From assembly GCF_009938205.1 (NCBI RefSeq), contig NZ_AP019654.1:620001-684000 (forward strand): a DNA stretch of 64,000 bases. Reading direction: 5' to 3'. Source of the DNA: Vibrio panuliri. Its GTDB lineage: Bacteria; Pseudomonadota; Gammaproteobacteria; Enterobacterales; Vibrionaceae. The notes under the pieces are model-generated. The model was not told where the DNA came from, did no database searches, and worked only from the letters and a program-made list of their open reading frames with translations. The position numbers and the translations under genes were made by a program. Positions within the stretch are counted from its first letter, which is position 1. Each line of letters begins with the position of its first letter. Shown piece after piece: positions 26,957-35,350 of the stretch.

Positions 26957-27925
26957 ATGCAGAGTCAAATGCCGCTGTTTTTCATCTTGCTCTTTCTTTC
27001 GGTCTTTTTGATTAGCCAAGCGTTGATTCTCCCTTCGGTGGGTAAAAAAGTACGACATAAGCAGTTGATGAAGAGGCTGCGTGAGAGCCACAAGCACATT
27101 GATGCGGAAAGTATCAATCTTTTGCGAGAGAATGCTTTACGAGATCTTAATCCGCTGGAGAAATGGTTAATTCAGTTCTCATTTTTTGAAAGCGTGAAAA
27201 AGAAACTCGATCTTGCTGGTATTCGCACTAGCTTTAGTAAGTTCCTCTTTCTCTCTTTTCTAGTAGGTGTGGCGTTTCTTCTGGTATTGCTGCTTCTTAA
27301 TCAGATCTGGTATCTCAGCATCGGTGTGATGTTTGTGATTTGGGTGGTTGAGTACTTTGTGATTCAGAAGATGATCAACGATCGGCTACAAAAATTTGAA
27401 GAACAGTTGCCTGAAGCGCTCGATATTATTAAGCGCGTGTTGCAAGCAGGGCAGCCTCTCAACCACGCCTTTTATGAAGTGGGCAAGGAAATGCCCGCAC
27501 CGCTTGGGCCAGAGTTCCTGAACACCTATAACTTACTTAACTACGGATATGATTTGCGCCTTGCCATTATGCAAATGTCAGAGCGTTCACCAACAATCTC
27601 CATGTTGGCTTTTTCTAGTGCGGTGCTGCTGCAAAAAGAGACCGGCGGTAACTTAACGGAAAACTTAGACAAACTTTCTCAAATCCTGCGAGCGCGCTTT
27701 AAACTCTCGCGAAAAATAAAGACGATCTCGGCCGAGTCGCGTATGTCTGCATGGGTACTGGTACTCGCTCCATTTGGTTTGTACGCCATCATCTACCTAA
27801 TTAATCCTGAATATATTCAAGTGCTTCATTCTGATCCTCGAGGGTTAAAGATGGTTGGCGTCGGCATGATAGCGCTTGCGATTGGTACGTTATGGATTCG
27901 GAAGATCGTTAATATTGAGGTATAG
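26957..27925 (+). CDS. tadB: Tad inner-membrane platform protein TadB
   Basis: A 322-residue membrane protein with an N-terminal helix, a pair of helices near 95-130 and a C-terminal pair; the T2SF domain lies between (FEEQLPEALDIIKRVLQAGQPLNHAFYEVGKEMPAPLGPEF). It forms the platform with TadC on which TadA acts. An AGAGGAGG ribosome-binding site precedes the ATG. Confidence 0.93.
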   Translation: MQSQMPLFFILLFLSVFLISQALILPSVGKKVRHKQLMKRLRESHKHIDAESINLLRENALRDLNPLEKWLIQFSFFESVKKKLDLAGIRTSFSKFLFLSFLVGVAFLLVLLLLNQIWYLSIGVMFVIWVVEYFVIQKMINDRLQKFEEQLPEALDIIKRVLQAGQPLNHAFYEVGKEMPAPLGPEFLNTYNLLNYGYDLRLAIMQMSERSPTISMLAFSSAVLLQKETGGNLTENLDKLSQILRARFKLSRKIKTISAESRMSAWVLVLAPFGLYAIIYLINPEYIQVLHSDPRGLKMVGVGMIALAIGTLWIRKIVNIEV

Positions 27926-27928
27926 CAT

Positions 27929-28876
27929 ATGGATGATTTATTCGATTGGATTAATGGTTTAAGCCTCAATCAAGAAACCGTCATTATGATTTTGGTGCTG
28001 GTCACTACGATGTTGGTGGTACTTACGGTTGGTTCGATTGTGATCGGTATAAATTCGCCCCTCCGTCGTCGTTTAATGGAGCTATCTGGTGATCACAAAG
28101 AGGGCGCGGCGAACAGCAGTAAAATGGTGGACACTTTGGAGTCATTTGCTGCTCCCATAATGTCACCCAAAAATGAGAAAGAGCGTCAAACAACTCGACA
28201 TCATCTGATGCATGCTGGCTTTCATCAGAATAACTCACTGACGCTGTTCTACTCACTCAAGTTTGTGACCACGATTATCGGCTTACTGATTGCGGTATTA
28301 ATTTATTTTTCGCTACCCGATTCTAAGTATGTGTATGTCTATATTTGTTTATCTGTGGGTGGCGGTCTGTTTATACCTGACTATCTGTTGAGCCGAATGG
28401 TGAAAAAACGCCAAGCTCTGATCCGTGCAGGGGTACCGGATATGCTCGACTTGCTCGTGGTATGTACGGAGTCGGGTCTTGGTTTTAATGCGGCGTTGCG
28501 TCGGGTGGCGGATGAGTTAGTGATTTCACATCCTGAACTGGCTGATGAACTTGATACGGTTTGTGTCAAGATTCAAGCAGGTAAAACCATGCCAGAGGCC
28601 TTACGAGAGTTGGTGGTGAGAACGGGGATTGATGAGATTAGTGGCTTAGTTAGCATGTTGAGTCATGCTTCGCGAATTGGTGGTAGTCTCGTGCAATCGT
28701 TACGTGAATATACCGAAGACTACCGTGACAAGCGTTATCAAGCTGCGGAAGAGAAAGCCGCCAAAATTCCCGTCAAAATGATGTTTCCAATGGTGATGTT
28801 TATATGGCCATGTTTCTTTATTGTCGCGATAGGGCCAGCGTTAATTTCGTTAATGGATGCGTTTGCCAACAATTAA
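27929..28876 (+). CDS. tadC: Tad inner-membrane platform protein TadC
   Basis: A 315-residue partner of TadB, also with a T2SF domain (VPDMLDLLVVCTESGLGFNAALRRVADEL) and helices at about 20-40, 105-150 and at the C-terminal end (MMFPMVMFIWPCFFIVAIGPALI). It begins 3 bp after the tadB stop. Confidence 0.93.
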   Translation: MDDLFDWINGLSLNQETVIMILVLVTTMLVVLTVGSIVIGINSPLRRRLMELSGDHKEGAANSSKMVDTLESFAAPIMSPKNEKERQTTRHHLMHAGFHQNNSLTLFYSLKFVTTIIGLLIAVLIYFSLPDSKYVYVYICLSVGGGLFIPDYLLSRMVKKRQALIRAGVPDMLDLLVVCTESGLGFNAALRRVADELVISHPELADELDTVCVKIQAGKTMPEALRELVVRTGIDEISGLVSMLSHASRIGGSLVQSLREYTEDYRDKRYQAAEEKAAKIPVKMMFPMVMFIWPCFFIVAIGPALISLMDAFANN

Positions 28877-28903
28877 CCGAATACAATCAAACATAAGGTA
28901 GGG

Positions 28904-29926
28904 ATGATTATGTGGATTAGAACATCAGCGATTGCGTTAGCGGTTGCCTTATTAGCAGGGTGTGCGTCCTCAAACTCAAACGATGATTTTGATACCTCGT
29001 TATATGCAGGTAAGCCTGTAGAGAGTTTGACTAGTGCCGAACCTCCGAAAAGTGAAGAGGAAGCGTTAGCACGAGGCGATATGGCGCTAGCCAATAAAGA
29101 TATCGATCTTGCGCTCTATGAATATTTACGCTCACTGACATTTTCAAATGCCAAACACAAAGATAAGACGCTGTATACCGTCGGTAAGATTCATCAAACT
29201 AAGCCAGATCTCGTGTTGGCTGAAAGAGCGTTTAAAGCCTCACTACAAGAGAATCCAGACAATGTTGGTGCACTAGAAGAGTTGGGCGCTTTGTATAGTC
29301 GCAGTGGTCGAACAGATGAAGGGATGAGTTACTTTATCAAAGCAATCAATGCGGATCTCATTCGTTTGAAACTCACACCGGATCTTACCCAAGAGACGAT
29401 TTCAACCGAGCGAATAGCAAAGTTGGAATATGACAGTATGTCTCCTGATGGTGCATACAATGGATTGGGTGTGCTCTACGATGTGAAAGGTGAACATGAG
29501 TTGGCTCAATCGTTATTTGTTGATGCGATTGAAATTAACAACAACAACCTGGATGCGATTATCAATCTTGGTTACTCCTATTACATGTCTCAGGACTATG
29601 CCAAAGCGATGGTCTACACAAAAGCAGCGCTCAATCGAGACAATGACAATGAGAAAGCACTAAATAACTTAGCGTTGGTTTATTTGTCACAAGGTCAGGT
29701 TCGTCAGGCGTTGAATGTGTTCAGTCGTCATTTATCGCCACCGGAAGCACTTAATAATGTCGGCTACTTTTTGATTTTACAGGGCAAGGCTGAACAAGCT
29801 ATTCCATACCTTCAGCAAGCGATTGATAAGAACCCCACCTACTATGAAGTTGCAAACAAGAATCTTGAGCGAGCGCTTTCTATGGTGAGACAGGGGGCAT
29901 CAGGATCAAGCATTACTATCCAATAA
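28904..29926 (+). CDS. tadD: TadD-like TPR lipoprotein
   Basis: Lipoprotein signal IALAVALLAGC (mature Cys about residue 20), then tetratricopeptide repeats from about residue 60 to the end (for example NVGALEELGALYSRSGRTDEGMSYFIKAI and NDNEKALNNLALVYLSQGQVRQALNVF). TadD acts in pilus biogenesis, perhaps as a pilotin-like factor for the secretin. Two starts, ATG 28904 and ATG 28910, have equal merit. At 340 residues it is longer than many TadD proteins. Last gene of the cluster; a terminator follows. Confidence 0.88.
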   Translation: MIMWIRTSAIALAVALLAGCASSNSNDDFDTSLYAGKPVESLTSAEPPKSEEEALARGDMALANKDIDLALYEYLRSLTFSNAKHKDKTLYTVGKIHQTKPDLVLAERAFKASLQENPDNVGALEELGALYSRSGRTDEGMSYFIKAINADLIRLKLTPDLTQETISTERIAKLEYDSMSPDGAYNGLGVLYDVKGEHELAQSLFVDAIEINNNNLDAIINLGYSYYMSQDYAKAMVYTKAALNRDNDNEKALNNLALVYLSQGQVRQALNVFSRHLSPPEALNNVGYFLILQGKAEQAIPYLQQAIDKNPTYYEVANKNLERALSMVRQGASGSSITIQ

Positions 29927-29932
29927 AACGAT

Positions 29933-29959
29933 AAAGAGACGCATGGTGCGTCTCTTTGT
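29933..29959. terminator. Bidirectional terminator between tadD and chrA
   Basis: An 11-bp stem (AAAGAGACGCA / TGCGTCTCTTT) sits between convergent genes with T-rich flanks on both sides. Confidence 0.85.
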
Positions 29960-29974
29960 TAATGGCTCATTCCA

Positions 29975-31117
29975 CTAAATCATTCCCATCGCCAATCCAG
30001 CGAGAATAAAGGTCAATACCATCCAAATGATTGGCAGTTTAAGCTGTTTCATTAGATAGAACCCGACCAGAATTAAGGCGACATCAATAGGGTTGATGAC
30101 TGCACTGGTGAACACGGGTTGGTAGAGCGCCGATACCAGCAAACCTACTACTGCCGCATTCACTCCACTGACCGCGCCAGCAACTTGGGGTTTTTGTGCG
30201 AGTGATTGCCAGTTTTTAAGTACGCCAAGTAGCAACAAGAAACCGGGTAGGAACACGGCAATGGTTGCTACCAATGCGCCAGCAATTGGTGCATTGGGTT
30301 GTAGTTCATACCCGATATACGTGGCAAAGGTAAACATCGGCCCTGGCACTGCTTGCGCTGCGGCATAACCAGTCAAAAAAGCATCTTGGCTCAGTTGGTC
30401 GCCTACAATGTTTTGTAACAGCGGTAGGACAACGTGACCGCCACCGAACACCAAACTACCCGCTTGGAAAAAGTCGTTAAACAAGCCAAGCGTTGGCGTA
30501 AGGTGCGCAATCAAAGGCAAGCCCAATAGAATGATGGCAAATAGAGCCAACGGCAAAATGGTTGGAGTGAATGCTTTCGATTCAAGTGGCGCATCTCCTT
30601 TGAGGTATCTTGCCCCAATGACTGCGGCGATCACCAATACCACCATTTGTGTCGCAATGCTTGGTATCGTCAACAAAGCGATAGCGGTGACTAAACATAA
30701 GCTAACTGAGAGGGTGTTTTTACAAAAGTTTTTGTACATTCCCCACGTTGCATCCGCAACTACCACTACGGCTAGGAGTTTTAATCCGTGCACTATGCTT
30801 TGAAAGGCGGTGGTTTCGGTTAGCTGACTCGAGACTACCGCCAGTAGCACCATGATCAGAACCGAGGGAAGAGTGAAACCGATGAAAGCGGCGCAGGCAC
30901 CTGTTAGCCCTCCGCGTTTGTAGCCAAGGGCAAAACCCACTTGGCTTGAACCAGGTCCCGGTAGGAATTGGCTTAACGCAACTATTTGGGCGTACTCGCT
31001 ATCATCCAGCCATTGGAGTTTTTCTACAAAAGTTTGGCGAAAGTAGCCGATATGCGCAGCAGGACCACCGAAGCTGATCCAACCGAGCCAGAAAAAAGTT
31101 TTAAATATCGAGAGCAT
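29975..31117 (-). CDS. chrA: Chromate transporter family protein ChrA
   Basis: CHR-family inner-membrane transporter; characterised members export chromate. The 380 residues contain two CHR halves, each with the signature SFGGP / FGGGH: GWISFGGPAAHIGYFR near residue 15 and FGGGHVVLPLLQNIVGDQ near 230, with SQFLPGPGSSQVGF and AAQAVPGPMFTFATY as the matching PGP motifs. The start is set at ATG 31117 (MLSIFKTFFWLGWISFGG), where all family members begin; the frame is open to 31249 but overlaps the divergent LysR gene. The real substrate may be something other than chromate. Confidence 0.9.
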   Translation of the reverse strand: MLSIFKTFFWLGWISFGGPAAHIGYFRQTFVEKLQWLDDSEYAQIVALSQFLPGPGSSQVGFALGYKRGGLTGACAAFIGFTLPSVLIMVLLAVVSSQLTETTAFQSIVHGLKLLAVVVVADATWGMYKNFCKNTLSVSLCLVTAIALLTIPSIATQMVVLVIAAVIGARYLKGDAPLESKAFTPTILPLALFAIILLGLPLIAHLTPTLGLFNDFFQAGSLVFGGGHVVLPLLQNIVGDQLSQDAFLTGYAAAQAVPGPMFTFATYIGYELQPNAPIAGALVATIAVFLPGFLLLLGVLKNWQSLAQKPQVAGAVSGVNAAVVGLLVSALYQPVFTSAVINPIDVALILVGFYLMKQLKLPIIWMVLTFILAGLAMGMI

Positions 31118-31170
31118 CTGAATGACAACCTTATCGTTCTTTACTGCTGTTAGAGTAAAAAAAATAGTAT

Positions 31171-31202
31171 GATGACTCAAATTAATAGATTTAATTTCAT
31201 CT
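31171..31202. promoter_or_regulatory. Candidate LysR operator between chrA and its divergent regulator
   Basis: In the 99-bp gap between the divergent starts, ATTAAT-AGA-TTTAAT (31181-31195) is an AT-rich inverted repeat with the T-N11-A geometry of LysR sites. The flanking GATGA (31171) and TCATC (31197) extend the symmetry imperfectly. Confidence 0.45.
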
Positions 31203-31216
31203 ATGAATGAAATGGG

Positions 31217-32158
31217 ATGGTGAATTTGGCAAACTCTAACGATCTGCAATGGCGTAATATCGACTTAAACTTGCTGGTCACATTCTCTTATCTTTATCGT
31301 TATCGCAGCGTTAGCATTGCAGCGGAAAAGAGTTTTGTCAGCCAGTCTGCCATGAGCCATAGTTTATCTCGGTTAAGGCAACTGTTTGATGATCCTTTGT
31401 TCGTGCGCAAAGGGCACAAAATGGAGCCCACAGAGCATGCTCATCATATCGCTCCTATTGTCGGTCAGCTATTAGATTCAATAACCCACAACTTGTTGAC
31501 TAAAGAGCATTTTTCTCCACAAAGTTACTCAGGAGTGTGCCGTATTGGCTTGACGGATTACGCAGAGTTTATTTTTGCGCCGGCTATTTATGATCAAATT
31601 CGTCGCCAAGCCCCGCGCGCGCAGGTGAGTTTTATCAATGTCAATCGCAGCAACTATGTCAGCATCACTGAGCAAGAGAAATTGGATATTGTGATTGGCA
31701 GTATGCCAACGCTTGATGAGGAGTTTGATAGCCAATACCTATATACCGAAAAGCACGTCTGTCTTGCTGATAGTCAGGTTTTAAACTTGGAAGGATCACT
31801 GACGCTTGAGGTATTTGCAGGCATTGAGCAAGCGCTTGTGAGCCCAGATGGAAGCTTAGCTACCCAAGTAGATAAGAAACTCGCAGAGCATGGCTTAACG
31901 CGTCATGTCACGGTTGCATCGCGCAATTTCCTGACCATACGTAATTTATTGAAACAACGTCGCTTGATTGCCATTGTTCCGGAGAAAATGGCTAATGCTG
32001 CTGGCTTTGATGACACTTTAACCACCTTTACTCCACCAGTGCCCGTCGCCGATTTCGATATTGCCATGCTTTGGCATACTAGTCGGGCTAGCGAAGAGAA
32101 AAATGGTTGGCTGAGAGAGTTGGTAGAAACGGTGATCGTGGGGCGGGGGAGCAAGTAA
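31217..32158 (+). CDS. LysR-family regulator divergent from chrA (NodD-like)
   Basis: A 313-residue regulator. The helix-turn-helix lies in YRSVSIAAEKSFVSQSAMSHSLSRLR, followed by DDPLFVRKGHKMEPT, the pattern of the NodD/LeuO/SyrM branch. The remainder is the effector-binding domain. Divergent pairing with chrA, 99 bp apart, makes ChrA the most likely target. The inducer is not visible. Confidence 0.88.
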   Translation: MVNLANSNDLQWRNIDLNLLVTFSYLYRYRSVSIAAEKSFVSQSAMSHSLSRLRQLFDDPLFVRKGHKMEPTEHAHHIAPIVGQLLDSITHNLLTKEHFSPQSYSGVCRIGLTDYAEFIFAPAIYDQIRRQAPRAQVSFINVNRSNYVSITEQEKLDIVIGSMPTLDEEFDSQYLYTEKHVCLADSQVLNLEGSLTLEVFAGIEQALVSPDGSLATQVDKKLAEHGLTRHVTVASRNFLTIRNLLKQRRLIAIVPEKMANAAGFDDTLTTFTPPVPVADFDIAMLWHTSRASEEKNGWLRELVETVIVGRGSK

Positions 32159-32193
32159 AAATTCGCGCTATCGCAAGTGCAGATAGCGCGAAT
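32156..32193 (-). terminator. Terminator of the 221-residue membrane-protein gene
   Basis: A perfect 12-bp stem (ATTCGCGCTATC and complement) with a 9-base loop; a run of T follows only on the minus strand, after the gene ending at 32203. Confidence 0.75.
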
Positions 32194-32202
32194 GGCAGTG
32201 TT

Positions 32203-32868
32203 CTAGTGTTGTTTTCTAAAGCAGCGTGCTAACCGACATGATGAGAAGGCAATAATGCAGTAGGCTAACAGTTCAGTGCCTTCTTCAGCGATGTTTTTGA
32301 CGTCGCGTACATAGTGTTCTTGCATTACCCCTTTCCAAAAATTCCCCATTCCAAACAAGCGTGAGTACACCAACAGTAGAACGATACCGAGTAGTAGCAT
32401 ACCCATGTTGCGGTTGTTTAAAATAACGGCTAACTGGTCCAGGCTTTGTTTACCGTTGCGAACGGCATAAGCAATTGCACTGAACGCGACCGCCATGGCT
32501 GGGTAGCGCCAAAAACCGTGGGCAATGTAGTCGAATAACGCATCGTTTTCACGAATGAGCATGACTAAGAAAAAAGCCGCAATTAATGTCGCCGCGTGTT
32601 TCAGTTTAGGCTGTTGACTCGCTAGGTAAAAGAATGAGCCGGAAGCAATGATTAACATCACTTGCTCAAGTCCTTCGGTGAGAGACAGTTCACCGAGTGT
32701 GTTGCCCAGCAGAATGTAATCAACGCGCATAACCACGTTGACCAGCAAACAGATTGCGACACCAATCAGAGTCATCAGACTGCGCTTAAGGATGATGTTC
32801 TTGGTTGATTGCGACAAAGCAAATTCGTCGCGCAGGGTTTTATCCTGAGAATAGGTTGTTGTTTTCAT
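32203..32868 (-). CDS. Multi-pass membrane protein of unknown function
   Basis: 221 residues with about six hydrophobic segments (LMTLIGVAICLLVNVVM, EQVMLIIASGSFFYLA, AATLIAAFFLVMLI, PAMAVAFSAIAYAV, MGMLLLGIVLLLVYS, LLAYCIIAFSSC) and short loops. It contains RENDALFDYIAHGFWRYP and DVKNIAEEGTELLAY, whose acidic residues next to helices could be functional. I do not recognise the family. It is monocistronic between a terminator and the MATE gene, so context says little. Confidence 0.7.
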   Translation of the reverse strand: MKTTTYSQDKTLRDEFALSQSTKNIILKRSLMTLIGVAICLLVNVVMRVDYILLGNTLGELSLTEGLEQVMLIIASGSFFYLASQQPKLKHAATLIAAFFLVMLIRENDALFDYIAHGFWRYPAMAVAFSAIAYAVRNGKQSLDQLAVILNNRNMGMLLLGIVLLLVYSRLFGMGNFWKGVMQEHYVRDVKNIAEEGTELLAYCIIAFSSCRLARCFRKQH

Positions 32869-33014
32869 GGCAGCAATATAAATAGGATAATGTACGGCCA
32901 GTTTATTGGTTATTTATTTATCAATTGTCAGAAGATTGTCATTAATTGAACGCTGTGCAATTGATGCAGTCATGCTGTTGCCTATGATGAGTATATGGGT
33001 TTGAGCGAACTGAT

Positions 33015-34358
33015 TTAGGTCAGTTGATAACGTGTCCAGATCTTGCTGCGCCAACGTCTGGCCATAATTAAACCGCGGAACCATTCATCCATGGCGATGG
33101 CGATCCAAGCTCCCAAAACGCCATAACCCCAATGCACACCAAGTAGGTAACTGAACAACACGCCAAGCCCCCACATACTCAAGATGCCCATTTTGACTGG
33201 AAACTGAATATCACCAGCCGCTTTAAGGGCGGATATGAAAATAAGGTTAAACACGCGCCCGGCTTCCAGCAAAATTGAACCAGCGATTAGGCTGGCCGTT
33301 AACGCAGCAATTTCAGCTTGGTCGGTAAAGAGTGGAATAATGCTATCGCTTAATAGATAGGTGGTGATCGTAACGATATTGGTGACGAGAAAACCCACTA
33401 CAAAGTATTTTTGCACACGTTTTAATATCGCATCTACCCAACCACGACCAATAAAATAGCCAGCTTGAATTTGGCTGCCTTGTCCTACCGCGAGAGCGAA
33501 GGCAAAAGAGACACGCGCGATGTTTTGCGCATAAGTAAATGCAGCCAGAGATGCGGTGCCCATTTGAACGACAAAGTAGATGATTGTCAGTTGTGCGAGG
33601 TTATATGACAGCATTTCTCCCGCGTTCATCATGCCAATACGAACAATGCGTTGATAAATGACTTTGGGAATAACGCGCCATTGAGCAAAAGGGAGCTCAA
33701 TATCTGTTGTGCGCAATTTATAACAAAGCATCAGGGTGCCCAGTACTTGGCTGGTGACGGTCGAAATCGCCACACCTTGAACGCCAAAGACAGGTAAGCC
33801 AAAGGGTTGGTAAAGCGCGATGTAGTTACCCGCGATATTGAGCACCCCCGCAATTAAGTTAATCACCATTGGAGCACGCGAATAGCCATGGCTACGTAGT
33901 ATGGTGGTGAGTACGATCCCCATGGTTACGTTAAATGTCATCGAGCCACTAATGAGCAAGTACTCTTGAGCATAGTGTTGAACTTTGCTTTCTAAACCAT
34001 AGTAGGGAAGCAAATAGTAGGCTGCGGTCACAGCAAACAGACTCAAAAACACCCCAACTAATGCTGACATTAGGATACTTGCAATCGCAACATGGGAGGA
34101 TTCTTGATGACGTTCAGAACCGTTATATTGCGCAATTAAAATACCCGTGCCACTGCTTACCATTGAAGAAATAATGATCAAGAAAAAAGAGATTTGCGTG
34201 ATCACCCCAACCGCTGATACTGCTTTATCTGAGTAACTGCTGAGCATAAATACATCACTGGTATTGATCGCAGTTCGCAGCATAATTTCGACGAATAAAG
34301 GCCAAGTCAGCGTGAGGATACTCATGCGCTTATCAATTGCATTAGGTAGTGAAGACAT
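33015..34358 (-). CDS. MATE-family multidrug efflux transporter
   Basis: Na+- or H+-coupled drug/toxin exporter. The 447 residues hold twelve hydrophobic segments in two similar halves, starting RMSILTLTWPLFVEIMLRTAINTSDVFMLSSYSDKAVSAVG, a typical MATE N-terminus. The second half repeats the pattern around TYAQNIARVSFAFALAVGQGSQIQAGY. The substrate cannot be predicted. Confidence 0.88.
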   Translation of the reverse strand: MSSLPNAIDKRMSILTLTWPLFVEIMLRTAINTSDVFMLSSYSDKAVSAVGVITQISFFLIIISSMVSSGTGILIAQYNGSERHQESSHVAIASILMSALVGVFLSLFAVTAAYYLLPYYGLESKVQHYAQEYLLISGSMTFNVTMGIVLTTILRSHGYSRAPMVINLIAGVLNIAGNYIALYQPFGLPVFGVQGVAISTVTSQVLGTLMLCYKLRTTDIELPFAQWRVIPKVIYQRIVRIGMMNAGEMLSYNLAQLTIIYFVVQMGTASLAAFTYAQNIARVSFAFALAVGQGSQIQAGYFIGRGWVDAILKRVQKYFVVGFLVTNIVTITTYLLSDSIIPLFTDQAEIAALTASLIAGSILLEAGRVFNLIFISALKAAGDIQFPVKMGILSMWGLGVLFSYLLGVHWGYGVLGAWIAIAMDEWFRGLIMARRWRSKIWTRYQLT

Positions 34359-34482
34359 TGGTAGTGCTCAGCAGCAGAAGGAAGAAAAAGCGGCTTATTA
34401 TATCGACGAAAAAGTGAGCGTATAGAGGTTTTCTTATTTAGTGGTAAAACGGCCGCGAATAGGGCAGCCGTGTGGTTGGGCG

Positions 34483-35037
34483 CTATCGGGTTGCGAGTAG
34501 TTTATCAATGATTTGGCGGCTTTCCGCCGTTACGCCAGCAAGATTGCCATATTTAGGTTGGTGACGATCATTCTCTAACGGGTGGTGCCAACCAATAGTA
34601 TGTTGGATAAATTGCTCTGCAAACTGTTCAGAAATCTCCAAGCAACCTGCCAGTACCGTATCGACATAGGTTTGTACGATAGGGCTTAGCTCACAAGGTG
34701 GTGTGGCTTGTTCAGTCACATAGATCCAGATGCGGTCGGTTTCAGACAGAGGATGTTGGCAGTCAATGTCTTGATGACCAATCTGGATGCGCTGATAACC
34801 ACGCTCGCGTCGGTCAAACTCAACCAACTGGCCGTCGTCTACCTGCAATAAAACCCCATTGATTAAGCCCTCTCCCTGTGTCACAACTAATGGTGCCAAG
34901 ATATAACTCTCATCGACTTTTCCCCAATAGCGACATAGCCCATGAGCGACCGCAGGCCTCGCTGCGGAAGTTTGCCCCGTTAAGCGCCGAGAGGCAGAGT
35001 TCATCAAGCTGCCATAGCCAAAGATATATTGATTCAT
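34483..35037 (-). CDS. Gamma-glutamylcyclotransferase-like protein
   Basis: The N-terminus IFGYGSLM is the substrate-binding signature of the GGCT/AIG2-like fold, and FDRRERGYQR holds the Glu that is catalytic in the family. Members open gamma-glutamyl amines or act on glutathione; which applies here is unknown. The start is set at ATG 35037 (MNQYIFGYGSL), giving 184 residues, because the motif is normally within ten residues of the start. The frame is open to 35112. There is no clear ribosome-binding site at 35037, so ATG 35070 is a reserve. Confidence 0.75.
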   Translation of the reverse strand: MNQYIFGYGSLMNSASRRLTGQTSAARPAVAHGLCRYWGKVDESYILAPLVVTQGEGLINGVLLQVDDGQLVEFDRRERGYQRIQIGHQDIDCQHPLSETDRIWIYVTEQATPPCELSPIVQTYVDTVLAGCLEISEQFAEQFIQHTIGWHHPLENDRHQPKYGNLAGVTAESRQIIDKLLATR

Positions 35038-35192
35038 ATTGCTACTATTGGTTGAACGAAGATGTTTCATACTACTTAGATTTGCGCATTCGACAAAGTG
35101 CATTGTGTTCAACCTTATTGCAGAGTGTTATATACCCCCCAACCTCGAGATGCCTAATTCAGTCACAAGGCTTTGAATTCTTCATCTGATAA

Positions 35193-35247
35193 GTCAATAT
35201 AAATTAAAAAGGTCATATTGACTCTTTATTGTGAGTGTCAATATGAC
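35193..35247 (+). promoter_or_regulatory. Three NorR-type enhancer sites upstream of nnrS
   Basis: GTCA-TAT-TGAC at 35212-35222 and GTCA-ATA-TGAC at 35237-35247 are exact matches to the NorR site GTCA-N3-TGAC. A third, degenerate one (GTCAATATAAA) lies at 35193-35203. Sites 2 and 3 are inverted copies of one another within a larger repeat (AAAAGGTCATATTGAC ... its complement), which looks like a terminator but has no gene to end. NorR is the nitric-oxide-sensing sigma-54 activator and in E. coli uses three such sites. Confidence 0.8.
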
Positions 35248-35299
35248 CTTTTATTGAAGGTTTTGTTGTTTAAATTGCTGATTTTAATGGTTTTAAAAC

Positions 35300-35316
35300 T
35301 TGGCTCAAATAATGCA
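35300..35316 (+). promoter_or_regulatory. Sigma-54 promoter of nnrS
   Basis: TTGGCTCAAATAATGCA: GG at 35302-35303 and GC at 35314-35315 with exactly 10 bases between, against the consensus TGGCAC-N5-TTGCA. It lies 53 bp after the last NorR-type site. Transcription should begin near 35327. Confidence 0.8.
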
Positions 35317-35350
35317 GAGAAGATTCAGAACGATATTTTGGAGTCTGATA

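Noticed and set aside
35206..35254. Hairpin with T-rich flank upstream of nnrS, first read as a terminator or small RNA
   Set aside because: Both arms are perfect NorR sites with no gene to end; the regulatory reading explains it better.
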